Positions 30,901 to 38,835 of a DNA stretch of 43,885 bases are shown here, in pieces; the first letter of the stretch is position 1; the number at the start of each line of letters is the position of its first letter. Source of the DNA: a virus; the IMG/VR virus record IMGVR_UViG_3300008050_000005, positions 1 through 43,885 of that record; one strand, 5' to 3'. The notes under the pieces were generated by a model. It did not search any database, had not been told where the DNA came from, and saw only the letters and a list, made by a program, of their open reading frames with translations. A program made the position numbers and the translations under genes.

Positions 30901-32198
30901 TCAGGGATTCCCTGGAGTCCGAGCCCGTCTTCCTCAAGCTTCGCAGGAATATCTGACATCTTCATGCCACTTTCTAAATATTCAGTTGCGGCTACATTAC
31001 GAGCAAGAGATATTTTACCTACTCTGTCTAGCTTACGGAGCTGGGATGGGTTTAGCCCCATCTCATCGGTGCTTTTTGCTATTGTTCTTTTTATATTCGC
31101 TGCGCCTCGGCCAGTGTATCCCACTGATCGTAGCAGACCATCAGCGAGAATGCCTAGCGGGAGTCCCTCCAGCGCCATCATGAATCTGGCAGTTATGAAC
31201 TGTCCGTCCTCAACATATCGTTTCGAAGAAAGACGTTGCGTCCATTCATTGTCGAAACCCGATTGTATTAAGAGATCAGAAATGTTTCCCATCGCAGGGT
31301 CCCACGCAATGGGATCCGCGAGGAAGCCAGCGGTGGCCTCTGTTGCCATCACCTTTCCGACATTCGATGCGGAGTACTTGCTTCCTACCAGAGCGCCTTG
31401 TTGCACATTTCGACCAGAGATTTTGCCAGCCATGCCAGCGAAGCCTCCTCCATGCCGCCCGGCGTTAAGTACTTTTGATGCGGCTCCAAATGGAATCAAA
31501 AACGAAGTTACTGTTTCTGCAATTGTTGTGACAGGTAAAGGGATGTCAGCCCATTCCTCATTGAACTTGCTCAGTGGAATAGTTATAGTACCCCAGGCAT
31601 CAGGAATTGGATTCTCACCAAGCTGTTTGTGTATGTCAATGCGAAGGTCAGCAATAGATTTTGAGTCACCGCCACCATCTCCGATCAACCAACTTTCTGC
31701 CTCCATCGCCAAGCCCAAGCCCTCGACACCAAGGTTATACATGTTCGCACCAAGGTTCAGAGCGCCTCTAAAAACTGGGCCTACAACTTTACCACCATGC
31801 AACTCGTCAACTCGTCTTGCCTTTCCAAATAAACCATAGTCGCCAAAGATAAGAGCATTGCCAAAGCCCATGCCCTCTTCAATTATTGTTTGAGCTAATG
31901 TGTTTTCTACTGGCGCAACCTTGCCCGTTTTGGTGATCGCCGCCGCCTGCTCTTCTGTAACATCTACTCCACTCGTCTCAAACTCTTTACGACTCATGCC
32001 GTGAATCTTGCCACCCTGCGGCGTGAACGGTTTAGCCACTTCGGGTGGTGCATTCTTCGCGGGAATCTCAGCTAGTAGGCCCTCTTCTTCAGCGATACGT
32101 TCTACGTCCTGCTGTAGCTCTGGGTCAACCGCTGCGTAGGGGTTGAGCTCGCTACCGGGTCCGATCATTCCTGCTAGAACATCTTCGTCTTGTGGCAT
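24918..32198 (-). CDS. Giant internal virion protein, T7 gp16 position, with metalloprotease motif
   Basis: The protein has 2,426 aa, almost twice T7 gp16 (1,318 aa). It follows gp14-like and gp15-like genes and precedes the small terminase, the exact place of gp16, and should be an ejection protein forming part of the DNA conduit. Domains seen: about 680-850, a LGALSPQTKVKANF...GRDNQATIDVWAARFLERL block like the DUF7178 domain of large phage proteins; H1248-H1252, HELGH within TAVHELGHALHAQ with a WDEAAMENFARNW helix downstream, a zinc-metallopeptidase signature; about 1640-1690, a glycine/alanine-rich hydrophobic stretch that could insert in membrane. No lytic transglycosylase domain was recognised. 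Confidence 0.88.
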   Translation of the reverse strand: MPQDEDVLAGMIGPGSELNPYAAVDPELQQDVERIAEEEGLLAEIPAKNAPPEVAKPFTPQGGKIHGMSRKEFETSGVDVTEEQAAAITKTGKVAPVENTLAQTIIEEGMGFGNALIFGDYGLFGKARRVDELHGGKVVGPVFRGALNLGANMYNLGVEGLGLAMEAESWLIGDGGGDSKSIADLRIDIHKQLGENPIPDAWGTITIPLSKFNEEWADIPLPVTTIAETVTSFLIPFGAASKVLNAGRHGGGFAGMAGKISGRNVQQGALVGSKYSASNVGKVMATEATAGFLADPIAWDPAMGNISDLLIQSGFDNEWTQRLSSKRYVEDGQFITARFMMALEGLPLGILADGLLRSVGYTGRGAANIKRTIAKSTDEMGLNPSQLRKLDRVGKISLARNVAATEYLESGMKMSDIPAKLEEDGLGLQGIPEEDLITAMGTLVAHDNDIPQLAGEQAVSGFLMGKGEIDTLFILSKSTSSEIDLAANTVKTVDGHGVETVMSLHQDKRIMGTARGERSKGVAKLNKRDSQVVDDAISAHGLDEETSNSIKSQVADSMARHPKSEWQPLEIASIKQKVDADGKLVVDDSGNAVLKVKYKKIPYTFHRNRNGKAYAVGSPQRKRRVKDLGGKLEKEVLEVRARAAAGDEVAKTILGHANWYATMRQRLGREWGVYRDLVGELLGALSPQTKVKANFANMTNVMHHYTRGAFDDVLEAYGKHRQAGGTFKEWVEAGNKVIGKDGLVDSAVKDLADEGFTKFGFNTGNAMDTLTGHWYSTRKGVQGKGVKAVNFAANLLGRDNQATIDVWAARFLERLAGRKPIPPNAEGAVQGSYIKGTDPTKDTAGSAMGFGQEVFENAAKRLGMSADDLQAVGWFMEKEKWTKKNWTNLDGEGGSFDLESDLIRPQRVVMEAGVQDPTKVAAAQTTARTIIGDDPTATAYSVGENYRYSGGEGEASLHVEVTYSNTQKPGRAPQLDAEGNPILGKDGKPKFKTVSETDQVPDFGSARRTMAQLGKDGDQDAMMGSLVLDLSSSEGNILKSNPNARPGVEIYFDSGVTPEEVAKVVAFLKSKGLGAQTINEAERGATRAGGNKVIGIRSAYVPEFDDAASGLIGKTDDAIAHMERKFEEFADLQRELVELDPVARAEVEAFDTITITRDDYDRILSDDRTPVPTKSEDAWGSRPWHETPEGTHGTGKGRELDEGVSGADGRPGEQRLRQDERGEALIDTESGVAFIRGITAPDASTAVHELGHALHAQLLAGGNKKQLKAMEDAFGVVDGNWDEAAMENFARNWESYIANPEGLAAGQANALSYIAAQIRDVYKDVQGSPLARQIKPDVAKFFASLMTRTDLPIRYAPGKYMPAIGWDKVVARVKQGLKDGEDLNDMIQEDDILGTARMRDPELLKRNPDRSGLRPSLDPKRSTFGISPDDPHEILKVAAAYGDLTRKLMDEDIIPPLSNEIISKRAVNMYARLGAVHEVPSEQVVAEVMITDAREHGEGAVKVFVANFMLQNRLKKLQQAQKAADSSGSIVDKALLQREAIAYQYVAAIAQLKRAQAGQDLQAWGAPLKLPTEKELTDATKAAEFLKSIGRDSASVQEIANGLRGLDPNDLTDLGLISEVIKSSNKQIGGKFRGVVQEIYTNWLLSGPATYTGLAAISPALTLGITGAGKFATSVATGNFEVAAQTLTNLRHNIGNMTTALEYALKTAAKEEGQLMPGRELNDASFARKAVWTDREPGSFAGKAGKWVLNHVIGGVLVRHPSRAIMTIDEFFRQMAGRTALADKSYTDNMAKLVKKAQRPGGKLENANRFQVLRYKSKMHDTVSEMVDKEIQNTIKDGHLRNEQTLIHEAINDPKISKIDDDYEKGMAVAEKVNTHRTHRHNELVRHVEDYATRPVFQGDLGPNASGFQKFLDQNTWGIGRILIPFYRTPMNLMEQAFGMSPTTIVSEVAQKLNNLRGGRTPEFEVRLKAYTDHLETKYGKHIDEIEDGDLHSSELAALRRRQASVKRSQQYGLPEEAELWRYHRKHMEDLRSGDPRRMMEARGRQASGMALMGLAWYWYENDMIQGAGPYNSHKRKIWSQNGGMPYSVKIGEKRYQFRKMDPFATVLAIVADGFEVLEADPTIREQDKTNLLAVMFYALTKQLNEKMFIKSLTALTDAFANPDPEDSGVLRWQKQFLGTLIPWNSLQRAMSYATDPVVADTRKIMDNIKATTVWGGGEAPPQYTILGEPVSRLQPDDGWWQTAINIVSPIRIQSVSTDELMIALEKLDYPFHAESYAVYNGIELRDVAGPEDYDWSVFHYMKKIVGDGTIKIDDLTLRQTLEAYLLPSGNMHHEYIRHGKVARDPKTGHTIQQTMVSDIISKFYGLSHDYALANSPEYRNLDVDLNVQDVERHLPLAIEERGEESSTVSRMRKEIETLKGYKVNP

Positions 32199-32207
32199 AT
32201 GTGATTC

Positions 32208-34124
32208 CTAATTATTTTCTCGTGACGACCACTGGAGGCCACGACTAGTTGCTGAGAATTTATTAAAGAATGCTATAGGATTGTCTCCTGGAGCGAGATA
32301 TAGTTCGGAAATCTCCAAGAGCTTTTTAGTACGTGCTTCTAGGTACTTTGATGGATCCGTTTCCCTTAGTACTTGGTTCTCGGCGACCCACGAGCGCCAA
32401 GTTTTTCTCAAACCAGAGTTTAGTTTAACCCAATCTTCATACACGCCTGGATCTGTGTCAGTCGATGGGGTGTAGAATCTATACATCATCGTTGGTGGCT
32501 CTGCGCCTGCCGCTGTCCAGAAGGCGTTTTCGATCTGGTCGAACAGCTCTACTGCCTCTGGCGAGAATTTCTCATCCTCGTATTTCGTCTCTAAGCTGTT
32601 CGCGCTGATCAGCAAGTTACCTTGCGTTGCGGTCAGCGTTCCCTCACCTACGAGATTCCAAATTTCTGTCGGAAGAACTCGTCGCTGATGGACATTGCTA
32701 TCATGTATACGCATCATCATCTGTGCGTACACCTTCGGGCTGCTATCTGGCACAAGCCCTCCCCGTTTTTTCTTAAGCTCTAAAAGTTCATATGCGTAGT
32801 CGTGCCCTCTCTCAGGGTACGTCGTTATTAGATGCTCGCGAATCTCTTTGTCAGTTTTAAAATCTGATCCACCGTCGGGGTCTAGGTACTGAAGAATCAA
32901 TTGCCTTGCCGTGTGGTTGTCTTGCGTGTGGTGTATTTCCCGCTGACGGATTAAATCATATTCGTCAGGAAGGCGCTTGCGCAAATCGTTTATTTTATTG
33001 TATGTAACGGACGCTCTTGGAAATAGTGGGTTGCCCTCGCTGTCGGTTTGGCTTTGAAAGCGTCTTAGGAAATCTCTTTGCTTGGCTGGTGCCATGTAAC
33101 CCTCCGCAAGGGCATGCTCAAGTGTGTCCACAAGCCTCGTTGAGAATTTAGTATCTCGTGGGTCTGACCCCGCATTCGAGATATCCGCAAACACGTCGTC
33201 GCTCATCGACCACGATGCGTAATTTGATGCCGTCAATCCCGTGAGCTCCTCGCCGAGCGAGGTCATAGCGGTCTCTCGCCGTCCTTCAATAAGTTTTGCG
33301 TCAAGGCCCTTTCGCGCTCCGTAGCCCTCCGGCAACCTCGTCATTAACTTCTCAGCTCGCTCGTAGTGGCCAGCCGCTGTTGCTTGTTGAACGGCATTAA
33401 CAGTAAGACCTAACATGTAGAGCTCTTTGTTGCCTGGGTCCATCAACCAGTTTTCGTGGTCAGCTTTCACCTCTTTCCAAAGCTCGTTGTTGGATTTTAA
33501 CTCACCGTCAGCAGCGAAGACGAGGTCAGAAACAATGCCATCGTTGTAGAGGACTTTTCGCTCTTCAGCAAATCCCGAATAATGGCTTCTGAATGCTGCC
33601 GCTGTGCCCTCTAACATTGTGTTTAGGTATGCGTCGATTTCTGGTTGCGTGAGTTGATCGTTTGGAAGAAGGTGCCCCTTGTCGCTGATCTCCGCGCCGA
33701 GTGTTTCTGCGGCGATGCCCATTGCCATAGCGTGGGAGGCGGCACTGGGGTTGCCGTGCAGTTCTACTAACTGAAATAATTCATCTTGGAGAGATGTCCC
33801 GCCCTCTTCTGTCGGAATTGCCGCCCTGCCGGATTCAAACTCTGCCTTGTACCAATTCATATCCTCGGCGCCATCTCGCCTCAAGTTTCCAAGGTTCGAC
33901 GATCCGTCTCCTCGTATGCTTTTTGTGATAGACGAATACGCTTCCCCGAAGCCAGACAGCAAGCCCATGACCTGTTTAAGTTCTTGGTTAGGGACGTGAA
34001 CGCCAGCCCTTGGCATGTTCAGCACACCAGGAGCGAAGGTGCCAAGAGCTTGGGCTGACGATGGACGGTAGCTAGATCCCACGCTTTCGGTTTTTGGTGT
34101 TGTTTTTCTTCTTTTTTTAGCCAT
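32208..34124 (-). CDS. Internal virion protein, T7 gp15-like
   Basis: The protein has 638 aa (T7 gp15 is 747), soluble and mainly helical, with a basic disordered start (MAKKRRKTTPKT). Segments such as EIDAYLNTMLEGTAAAFRSHYSGFAEERKVLYND and the repeated helical hairpins fit the tetratricopeptide-like build of gp15 proteins. Assignment rests mainly on order: tail tubular B, then the 186-aa protein, this protein, the giant internal protein and the terminase. It should be ejected with DNA and form part of the trans-envelope channel. Confidence 0.8.
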   Translation of the reverse strand: MAKKRRKTTPKTESVGSSYRPSSAQALGTFAPGVLNMPRAGVHVPNQELKQVMGLLSGFGEAYSSITKSIRGDGSSNLGNLRRDGAEDMNWYKAEFESGRAAIPTEEGGTSLQDELFQLVELHGNPSAASHAMAMGIAAETLGAEISDKGHLLPNDQLTQPEIDAYLNTMLEGTAAAFRSHYSGFAEERKVLYNDGIVSDLVFAADGELKSNNELWKEVKADHENWLMDPGNKELYMLGLTVNAVQQATAAGHYERAEKLMTRLPEGYGARKGLDAKLIEGRRETAMTSLGEELTGLTASNYASWSMSDDVFADISNAGSDPRDTKFSTRLVDTLEHALAEGYMAPAKQRDFLRRFQSQTDSEGNPLFPRASVTYNKINDLRKRLPDEYDLIRQREIHHTQDNHTARQLILQYLDPDGGSDFKTDKEIREHLITTYPERGHDYAYELLELKKKRGGLVPDSSPKVYAQMMMRIHDSNVHQRRVLPTEIWNLVGEGTLTATQGNLLISANSLETKYEDEKFSPEAVELFDQIENAFWTAAGAEPPTMMYRFYTPSTDTDPGVYEDWVKLNSGLRKTWRSWVAENQVLRETDPSKYLEARTKKLLEISELYLAPGDNPIAFFNKFSATSRGLQWSSRENN

Positions 34125-34685
34125 TTAAAACCCCATCGTCGATGACCAAGGTATTGCCCCGGACCCGCCTTTTTGGGCTCGTGTCATCGAGAGGCCTGTT
34201 GAGAGCCCTGACATCCCGCCGCTGAGTCCAGCCAGCATCTCGTTTTGACCCTGCGCCAGTGCTGCATTTATATTTTGTTCGTAGCCTGCCATGTTCTCGG
34301 TGTTCAAGTTCTTATAGTTAATGTTCATCATCGTCATCTTGTTCGCAGTATTTTCGTTTATGATTGAAAGATTTTGAGCTTCATCTATGTCGGCTTGCGT
34401 TAGCACTCTCTCACCTGACCCGGATCCTGTTGAAAGACCGCCAGATGCTTGTGCAACTCTAATCCTGCCCCTAACCTCGGACGCTCGTCTCATGGTTTTT
34501 AACGACTCTGCGTCACGAGCCGCAAGTGTTTGTTTTTGCATAACACCTCGACGCTCTATTATAGAATCCCTACGCATCTCAGCATACTTTTTGTTGGTCA
34601 TCATTGACCGCTTGACAGCTTTGTTCTGTTGCGAGGCGCCCATCACTGACGTAACCGCACCGAGTGCCATCATTTCCATGCCCAT
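34125..34685 (-). CDS. Internal virion protein, T7 gp14-like
   Basis: The protein has 186 aa. It starts with a small hydrophobic Ala/Gly segment (MMALGAVTSVMGASQQNKAVKRS) and continues with a long charged helix (EMRRDSIIERRGVMQKQTLAARDAESLKTMRRASEVRGRIRVAQAS). The RVAQASGGL.TGSGS type sequence and an N-rich, methionine-rich helix follow, the pattern of gp14 proteins in T7-group phages. It would sit in the outer membrane or envelope part of the ejection channel. It lies one base from the gp15-like gene. Confidence 0.82.
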   Translation of the reverse strand: MGMEMMALGAVTSVMGASQQNKAVKRSMMTNKKYAEMRRDSIIERRGVMQKQTLAARDAESLKTMRRASEVRGRIRVAQASGGLSTGSGSGERVLTQADIDEAQNLSIINENTANKMTMMNINYKNLNTENMAGYEQNINAALAQGQNEMLAGLSGGMSGLSTGLSMTRAQKGGSGAIPWSSTMGF

Positions 34686-34688
34686 GGG

Positions 34689-37157
34689 TTACTCCGTTGT
34701 AGTTGTATGAACACCGTGATACTCCAAAGACGTCCATGTGCAGGGTCTTGGGTCGGTGTTTATTAGTTTGAGTGTTAAATTTTCAACATTGCCGTGCGTC
34801 CAAAATCCAACCTCTGCGTAGTCAGATACCGTACCAACATCTGGCGTGAATACTTTTGTTCTTTCTGTGCTTGTGTCTTGCGAATCGGTTAGCGTTATGC
34901 TGTACTCCCCAGATGTTTGGTGCTCAACAATAGATTTTTTAAGGGCCGTGCGTCCATCAACCACGGCCTTGCCTTGATCGTCCCTCATAAACAACTTACT
35001 TAATGTCAACTCGGTTGAGTAAGAACGACCGAAGATGCACTTTTCGGCTGCGAAAGATGTGGCATCGGCCTCCACGGCAAAAGTGGCGGAAGCGTCGTAC
35101 CCATTAGCGGCCATGGCAATGGTTGCGTGCTGGTTAGTGTCTGTATTTACAACCGTGTTAATGCCAGAATCTACAAAGCCATCTCCAACCGTACCCTGAA
35201 GGCTCCACGTCACGGTCCATGGGGTTTCACTTCCCGTCTTGGTTCCCCCGGTCTTAGATACCCTGTGGTCCAGGTGCACCGTAAAGTTGCCAGCGTCTTT
35301 TGGCTCGGCACCAGACGTATCGATTTTGTCAACAAACAGGCGAGTGGTACTAGTGCCAGCATCGGTATGTGTTTCTTTTCTTAGCATGTACAGATCGGTG
35401 TCGATGATGGCGCAGTCCATAAATGCGTCTGCGCCAAAGTCCCACTGTCCCCATGCAGATTGTTTGCGTTTTTGCCCTTCGGTGTATGACTGATAGACAT
35501 ACAGTTTTGCTGCCTCATAGCCCTCCCCTGCTGCTCTATCGCGTGAGCCTTCGTCTGCATAGTCATCAAACTCAACGACGTGTGAAATTATTACGTCGTC
35601 GTACTCCTGCGGCGTCGTCGTCCCGACATCTGACCATGTGCCAGGATCATCCCAAGCGCCATCTGCGTAAGATGTAAAAGTGGATCCACTGACGTCACCC
35701 TCTAGCGTGGGCATCACGTACAGCGTTTCAGTATTTGTGCATGTGACCATGTTTACAATAACTGGCGGCACGTAGTTATGCACATGGCGGGTGATATCCG
35801 CAGCCTTGTTTGAGACTGCCATGTCATCGTAAAAGTATTCATAAATAACAGAATATCTCTTGCCACCTCCGGGAAAGTAGAGACGCTCGCCAATGGACAC
35901 AGGCCGAACCTTTTGTGTTTCATATCTCGTGCTTGCCGTCACAGATGTTGTGCTTGGGGTGAGCGGCTCGCCTTGCGTTGAAAGTTCAAACTGCTGGCCT
36001 GCCCGTGTCATAATTAAGACGGATTGCCTGAAGGGCACAACGAAGTCAATAATTGTAATGTCTGTCGCCGCTAACTGTGCTTCGATTGGGTCTGAGTCAA
36101 TGAGGAACGCAGAGTCATCTAGGTAATGATTAAACAGGTCGTCAGATGCCGAAAAGCAAATGAACTCATCGCTGGCAAGAACCATTCGGTTGTTGTAGTA
36201 ACCAATGTCGCTGATGGGCATGCCCTCTGAAATAAATTTCGGGGGTGGATTTTGATCGCTATGGCCACGGCTAATGTCCATGTTAATGTCGGGGTAATCT
36301 TCAACTCTTCTTAACGACAGTAGCCCATCGGCTTCTATGTCGGGACTAATTCGAACGAATATTCTCTTGTGATCTATTGGACCACCTGTGCAAATTACTT
36401 TGCCGTAAGGGAAAGCCTTTAGCCCAACGACCGCGTCATCATAGTCATCGGGATCTTTTCCGTTTCCTTGTAATGCCTCTTGCACATCGGTAGAGCTTGC
36501 GTTTCCAACGATAAATGATGTTGACTCATTTGTCCATGGGCATTTAAGACCCCATGTCGTCCCAGAAGTACCGCTCCAGCCAGATCCCGCGGAAAGGCAC
36601 TGCTCCTGGTAAGATCTTCCTGTGTAGTCGTTGAATTCAATCGACCACTCAAATGGATGGGAGCTGTTGGTTCTGGTTAACTTCACAGGCATTCTGGTTG
36701 AGTCAATGTCAGCGCCTTCGCCATCTGGCGTGTCAATAGTTTGAGTCGATCTATTTGTATTTACAATGAAGGTGGCATCTGCAATATTTTGAAATTGGTA
36801 ATCATTAACCGTTGCGCCCTGTGCGCTAAGATAGTTTCCTGTATTATTTACTGGAACCGCAAAGTGATCATTGTAAATATCATAAATTGCAGTAATACCG
36901 CCGTCACTGTAAATGACCAAGAATTCGGCTAAATTGTCTCGTTCTATTTTGTGAATTCTATACTGTAGTGCAGAGCTTATTCCACTATCCATATAGTTTA
37001 TAACAGTTGAACCGGGTCGTTTTCTCGCTCCATCAATTATGTTGAACGCTAAGTTCTTCGCTTCTTCGACTTGTCCTGGAAAACGTATGCTATCCGCTTG
37101 TCGGCTTACGCCATGGGCTAACGAGTTGATACGTTGTACAAATGGTGTACTTGGCAT
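34689..37157 (-). CDS. Tail tubular protein B (nozzle), T7 gp12-like
   Basis: The protein has 822 aa (T7 gp12 is 794). The N-terminus, FVQRINSLAHGVSRQADSIRFPGQVEEAKNLAFNIIDGARKRPGS, is typical of gp12 (..GVSqQp...R...Q.ee..N......Gl.rRPgt). The IDFVVPFRQSVLIMTRAGQQFELS segment is also characteristic. Around residues 495-545 a block GAWDDPGTWSDVGTTTPQEYDDVIISHVVEF looks like an inserted beta domain (G8-like start), not part of the T7 core. It forms the nozzle at the tail tip. Confidence 0.92.
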   Translation of the reverse strand: MPSTPFVQRINSLAHGVSRQADSIRFPGQVEEAKNLAFNIIDGARKRPGSTVINYMDSGISSALQYRIHKIERDNLAEFLVIYSDGGITAIYDIYNDHFAVPVNNTGNYLSAQGATVNDYQFQNIADATFIVNTNRSTQTIDTPDGEGADIDSTRMPVKLTRTNSSHPFEWSIEFNDYTGRSYQEQCLSAGSGWSGTSGTTWGLKCPWTNESTSFIVGNASSTDVQEALQGNGKDPDDYDDAVVGLKAFPYGKVICTGGPIDHKRIFVRISPDIEADGLLSLRRVEDYPDINMDISRGHSDQNPPPKFISEGMPISDIGYYNNRMVLASDEFICFSASDDLFNHYLDDSAFLIDSDPIEAQLAATDITIIDFVVPFRQSVLIMTRAGQQFELSTQGEPLTPSTTSVTASTRYETQKVRPVSIGERLYFPGGGKRYSVIYEYFYDDMAVSNKAADITRHVHNYVPPVIVNMVTCTNTETLYVMPTLEGDVSGSTFTSYADGAWDDPGTWSDVGTTTPQEYDDVIISHVVEFDDYADEGSRDRAAGEGYEAAKLYVYQSYTEGQKRKQSAWGQWDFGADAFMDCAIIDTDLYMLRKETHTDAGTSTTRLFVDKIDTSGAEPKDAGNFTVHLDHRVSKTGGTKTGSETPWTVTWSLQGTVGDGFVDSGINTVVNTDTNQHATIAMAANGYDASATFAVEADATSFAAEKCIFGRSYSTELTLSKLFMRDDQGKAVVDGRTALKKSIVEHQTSGEYSITLTDSQDTSTERTKVFTPDVGTVSDYAEVGFWTHGNVENLTLKLINTDPRPCTWTSLEYHGVHTTTTE

Positions 37158-37165
37158 GCTCTATA

Positions 37166-37903
37166 TTAGCCCTGCTTCGGTGCCTCTTGAGAAGGAGGTG
37201 GACCACCTGGAATCATTGGTCGAACATTAAAGTTCTGATCCGTTTCAGGCTTGTTGCGAAGCGCTGACGCTTCTGCTTGCATGTACTCTTGGTTGAGTGT
37301 GACATCCATTTGAGGGTTGCCCTGCATGCGTCGCTGGAAGGTCATCTTTGCACGCGATATGATCACGTCTTGAAGATGTGACGGAAGATATTCGAAATCC
37401 AAAATTTCTGTAATATCGATATGAACCTCTTCTGTGGTTGAGGCAGCGGTTGACCCATGGTTTGCGCCTTTTCTAACGTCAAAGGAGCTTCGGTCAGCGT
37501 CGTACAAGAACGTACTACTGTGGGTCACTGGGGTTGCCTCTTCGTCAGTCCACGTACTCTTTCGTATCACTAGGTTTCGATACGAGTCAGGGCCAGCTCC
37601 GCGTACCTTTAGGACGGTTCCCGCAGTTGAAAACTGAACCCAACCGCCGCCTTCTGGCGACGTGGGGCTCACGGCGTCGTCGCCGTCTGTGGTCGTGTAG
37701 GCTACGGATTGTCGTGTGTTCTCCGGCCAGCCCCACGCTTGGATTCTCCTGTTTTCGCGGTCAATAAATTGCTCCGCTCGGTAGTACACAGACGTTGAGT
37801 CACCGTTGTCGCTGGGCTTGGTTGTCCCAGACATCGGAAACTCTAAGATGGTCTCCACTACCTCGTTGATCCCGTCAACGAATGTCATTCCCATTTGTGC
37901 CAT
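37166..37903 (-). CDS. Tail tubular protein A paralogue 2 (gp11-like)
   Basis: The protein has 245 aa. It shares the outline of gp11-type adaptors: an N-terminal FVDGINEVVETILEFPM helix, YYRAEQFIDRENRRIQAWGWPENTR (the AE..id..sr.iqa.GW..N motif), and a C-terminal DFEYLPSHLQDVIISRAKMTFQRRMQGNPQMD. A proline-rich tail ends the protein (PGGPPPSQEAPKQG). A second gp11-like gene lies directly upstream (37924-38832), so the adaptor ring may be built from two proteins or two stacked rings. It is followed by tail tubular B. Confidence 0.8.
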   Translation of the reverse strand: MAQMGMTFVDGINEVVETILEFPMSGTTKPSDNGDSTSVYYRAEQFIDRENRRIQAWGWPENTRQSVAYTTTDGDDAVSPTSPEGGGWVQFSTAGTVLKVRGAGPDSYRNLVIRKSTWTDEEATPVTHSSTFLYDADRSSFDVRKGANHGSTAASTTEEVHIDITEILDFEYLPSHLQDVIISRAKMTFQRRMQGNPQMDVTLNQEYMQAEASALRNKPETDQNFNVRPMIPGGPPPSQEAPKQG

Positions 37904-37923
37904 TTGTGGTCACTCCTTCTTGG

Positions 37924-38832
37924 TTAATAGACGCTACGGTCTATGGTTCTTGGTCTGCCCCGAATTTGACGCATTTCCATTGTGTTAAGTAAGTTCGTAT
38001 CCGCTGCACGAATCTCTTCCTGCATCGCGGTACTCTTGGTTGTTCTGGCTTCCTCTTGTAACTCAGAGTCACGAGGACGCGAGAACGTAGGCATAGTGTG
38101 TGCGTAACTTGTGTTGCGATTTAAAGCTAACGCGGATTCCGCAATTATCCAATCCTGGAATGCTGGCGGGATCTCTATGTACTCGAACTGATACGTGTAC
38201 GTCATCTTAAAGGTGTCAGCGATTACAAACGTGTTGTCGTCTGCCTCGTACATGTACTCACCCTTGCGAATCAAGTTTTCGTTTATGTCTGTGCCATACG
38301 TGTCAATGTGGTAGATCGTGTAAGCCTTTTGTACTGTTCCACCCGCTACATATGTCACAGTGAAACTTGTGCCGTCCACCCCGTCTAGCGATATATTGTT
38401 GTCGTCTACCACGGTTATGGTGTGCACGTACCCGCTGGTGTCATGCGTCGCGGGGGTGGGTCCAGCGGTCCCTACCGCCCCTGTTATATATACCCTGTCG
38501 CCAGTGGCCAGGCCGTGTGAGTTGGCGGTAACCACCGAGGGGTTGGCGGTTGATATGCCGCTGATGTCGGTGGCCGTGCCTAGTTCAAGTCTATCAACGT
38601 GAATGTACCCTATTCGTGGATCCAATAGTTGATCGTCAGCTGCGAGTGGTGCCACAGAAACGTCGTACTTACGGTTCCAGTTCCAGCCCTGTGCCATAAT
38701 TCTATTCGAGGTGTCGTCAATCATCCGCTCAACTTGAGCGTGCGTTGACGATCCTCCAGTGTCTAATGCTGGCACTGGGAGCTTGCCTATCCTTCGCAAG
38801 ACTCCGTTTACTGCTTCAAGTTTGTTACCCAT
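37924..38832 (-). CDS. Tail tubular protein A paralogue 1 with FCCH-like insertion
   Basis: The protein has 302 aa. The N-terminus LEAVNGVLRRIGKLPVPALDTGGSS and QVERMIDDTSNRIMAQGWNWNRK are classic for gp11-type adaptors between portal and nozzle. Residues about 90-165 contain ISTANPSVVTANSHGLATGDRVYITG, then NNISLDGVDGTSFTVTYVAGGTVQ. This is the form of the FCCH-like beta domain that decorates phage tail proteins (i...np.vvta..HGl.tGd.V.i.g.....sf.l.gvdgt....y..gG.v). The rest of the adaptor resumes afterwards. It differs from its paralogue downstream in this insertion. Confidence 0.88.
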   Translation of the reverse strand: MGNKLEAVNGVLRRIGKLPVPALDTGGSSTHAQVERMIDDTSNRIMAQGWNWNRKYDVSVAPLAADDQLLDPRIGYIHVDRLELGTATDISGISTANPSVVTANSHGLATGDRVYITGAVGTAGPTPATHDTSGYVHTITVVDDNNISLDGVDGTSFTVTYVAGGTVQKAYTIYHIDTYGTDINENLIRKGEYMYEADDNTFVIADTFKMTYTYQFEYIEIPPAFQDWIIAESALALNRNTSYAHTMPTFSRPRDSELQEEARTTKSTAMQEEIRAADTNLLNTMEMRQIRGRPRTIDRSVY

Positions 38833-38835
38833 GGG

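Noticed and set aside
30364-31839. 491-codon open frame on the plus strand opposite the giant internal protein
   Set aside because: It is antisense to a frame with clear protein logic, its product is Ser/Pro/Leu-rich as shadow frames are, and no ribosome site or neighbour supports it.
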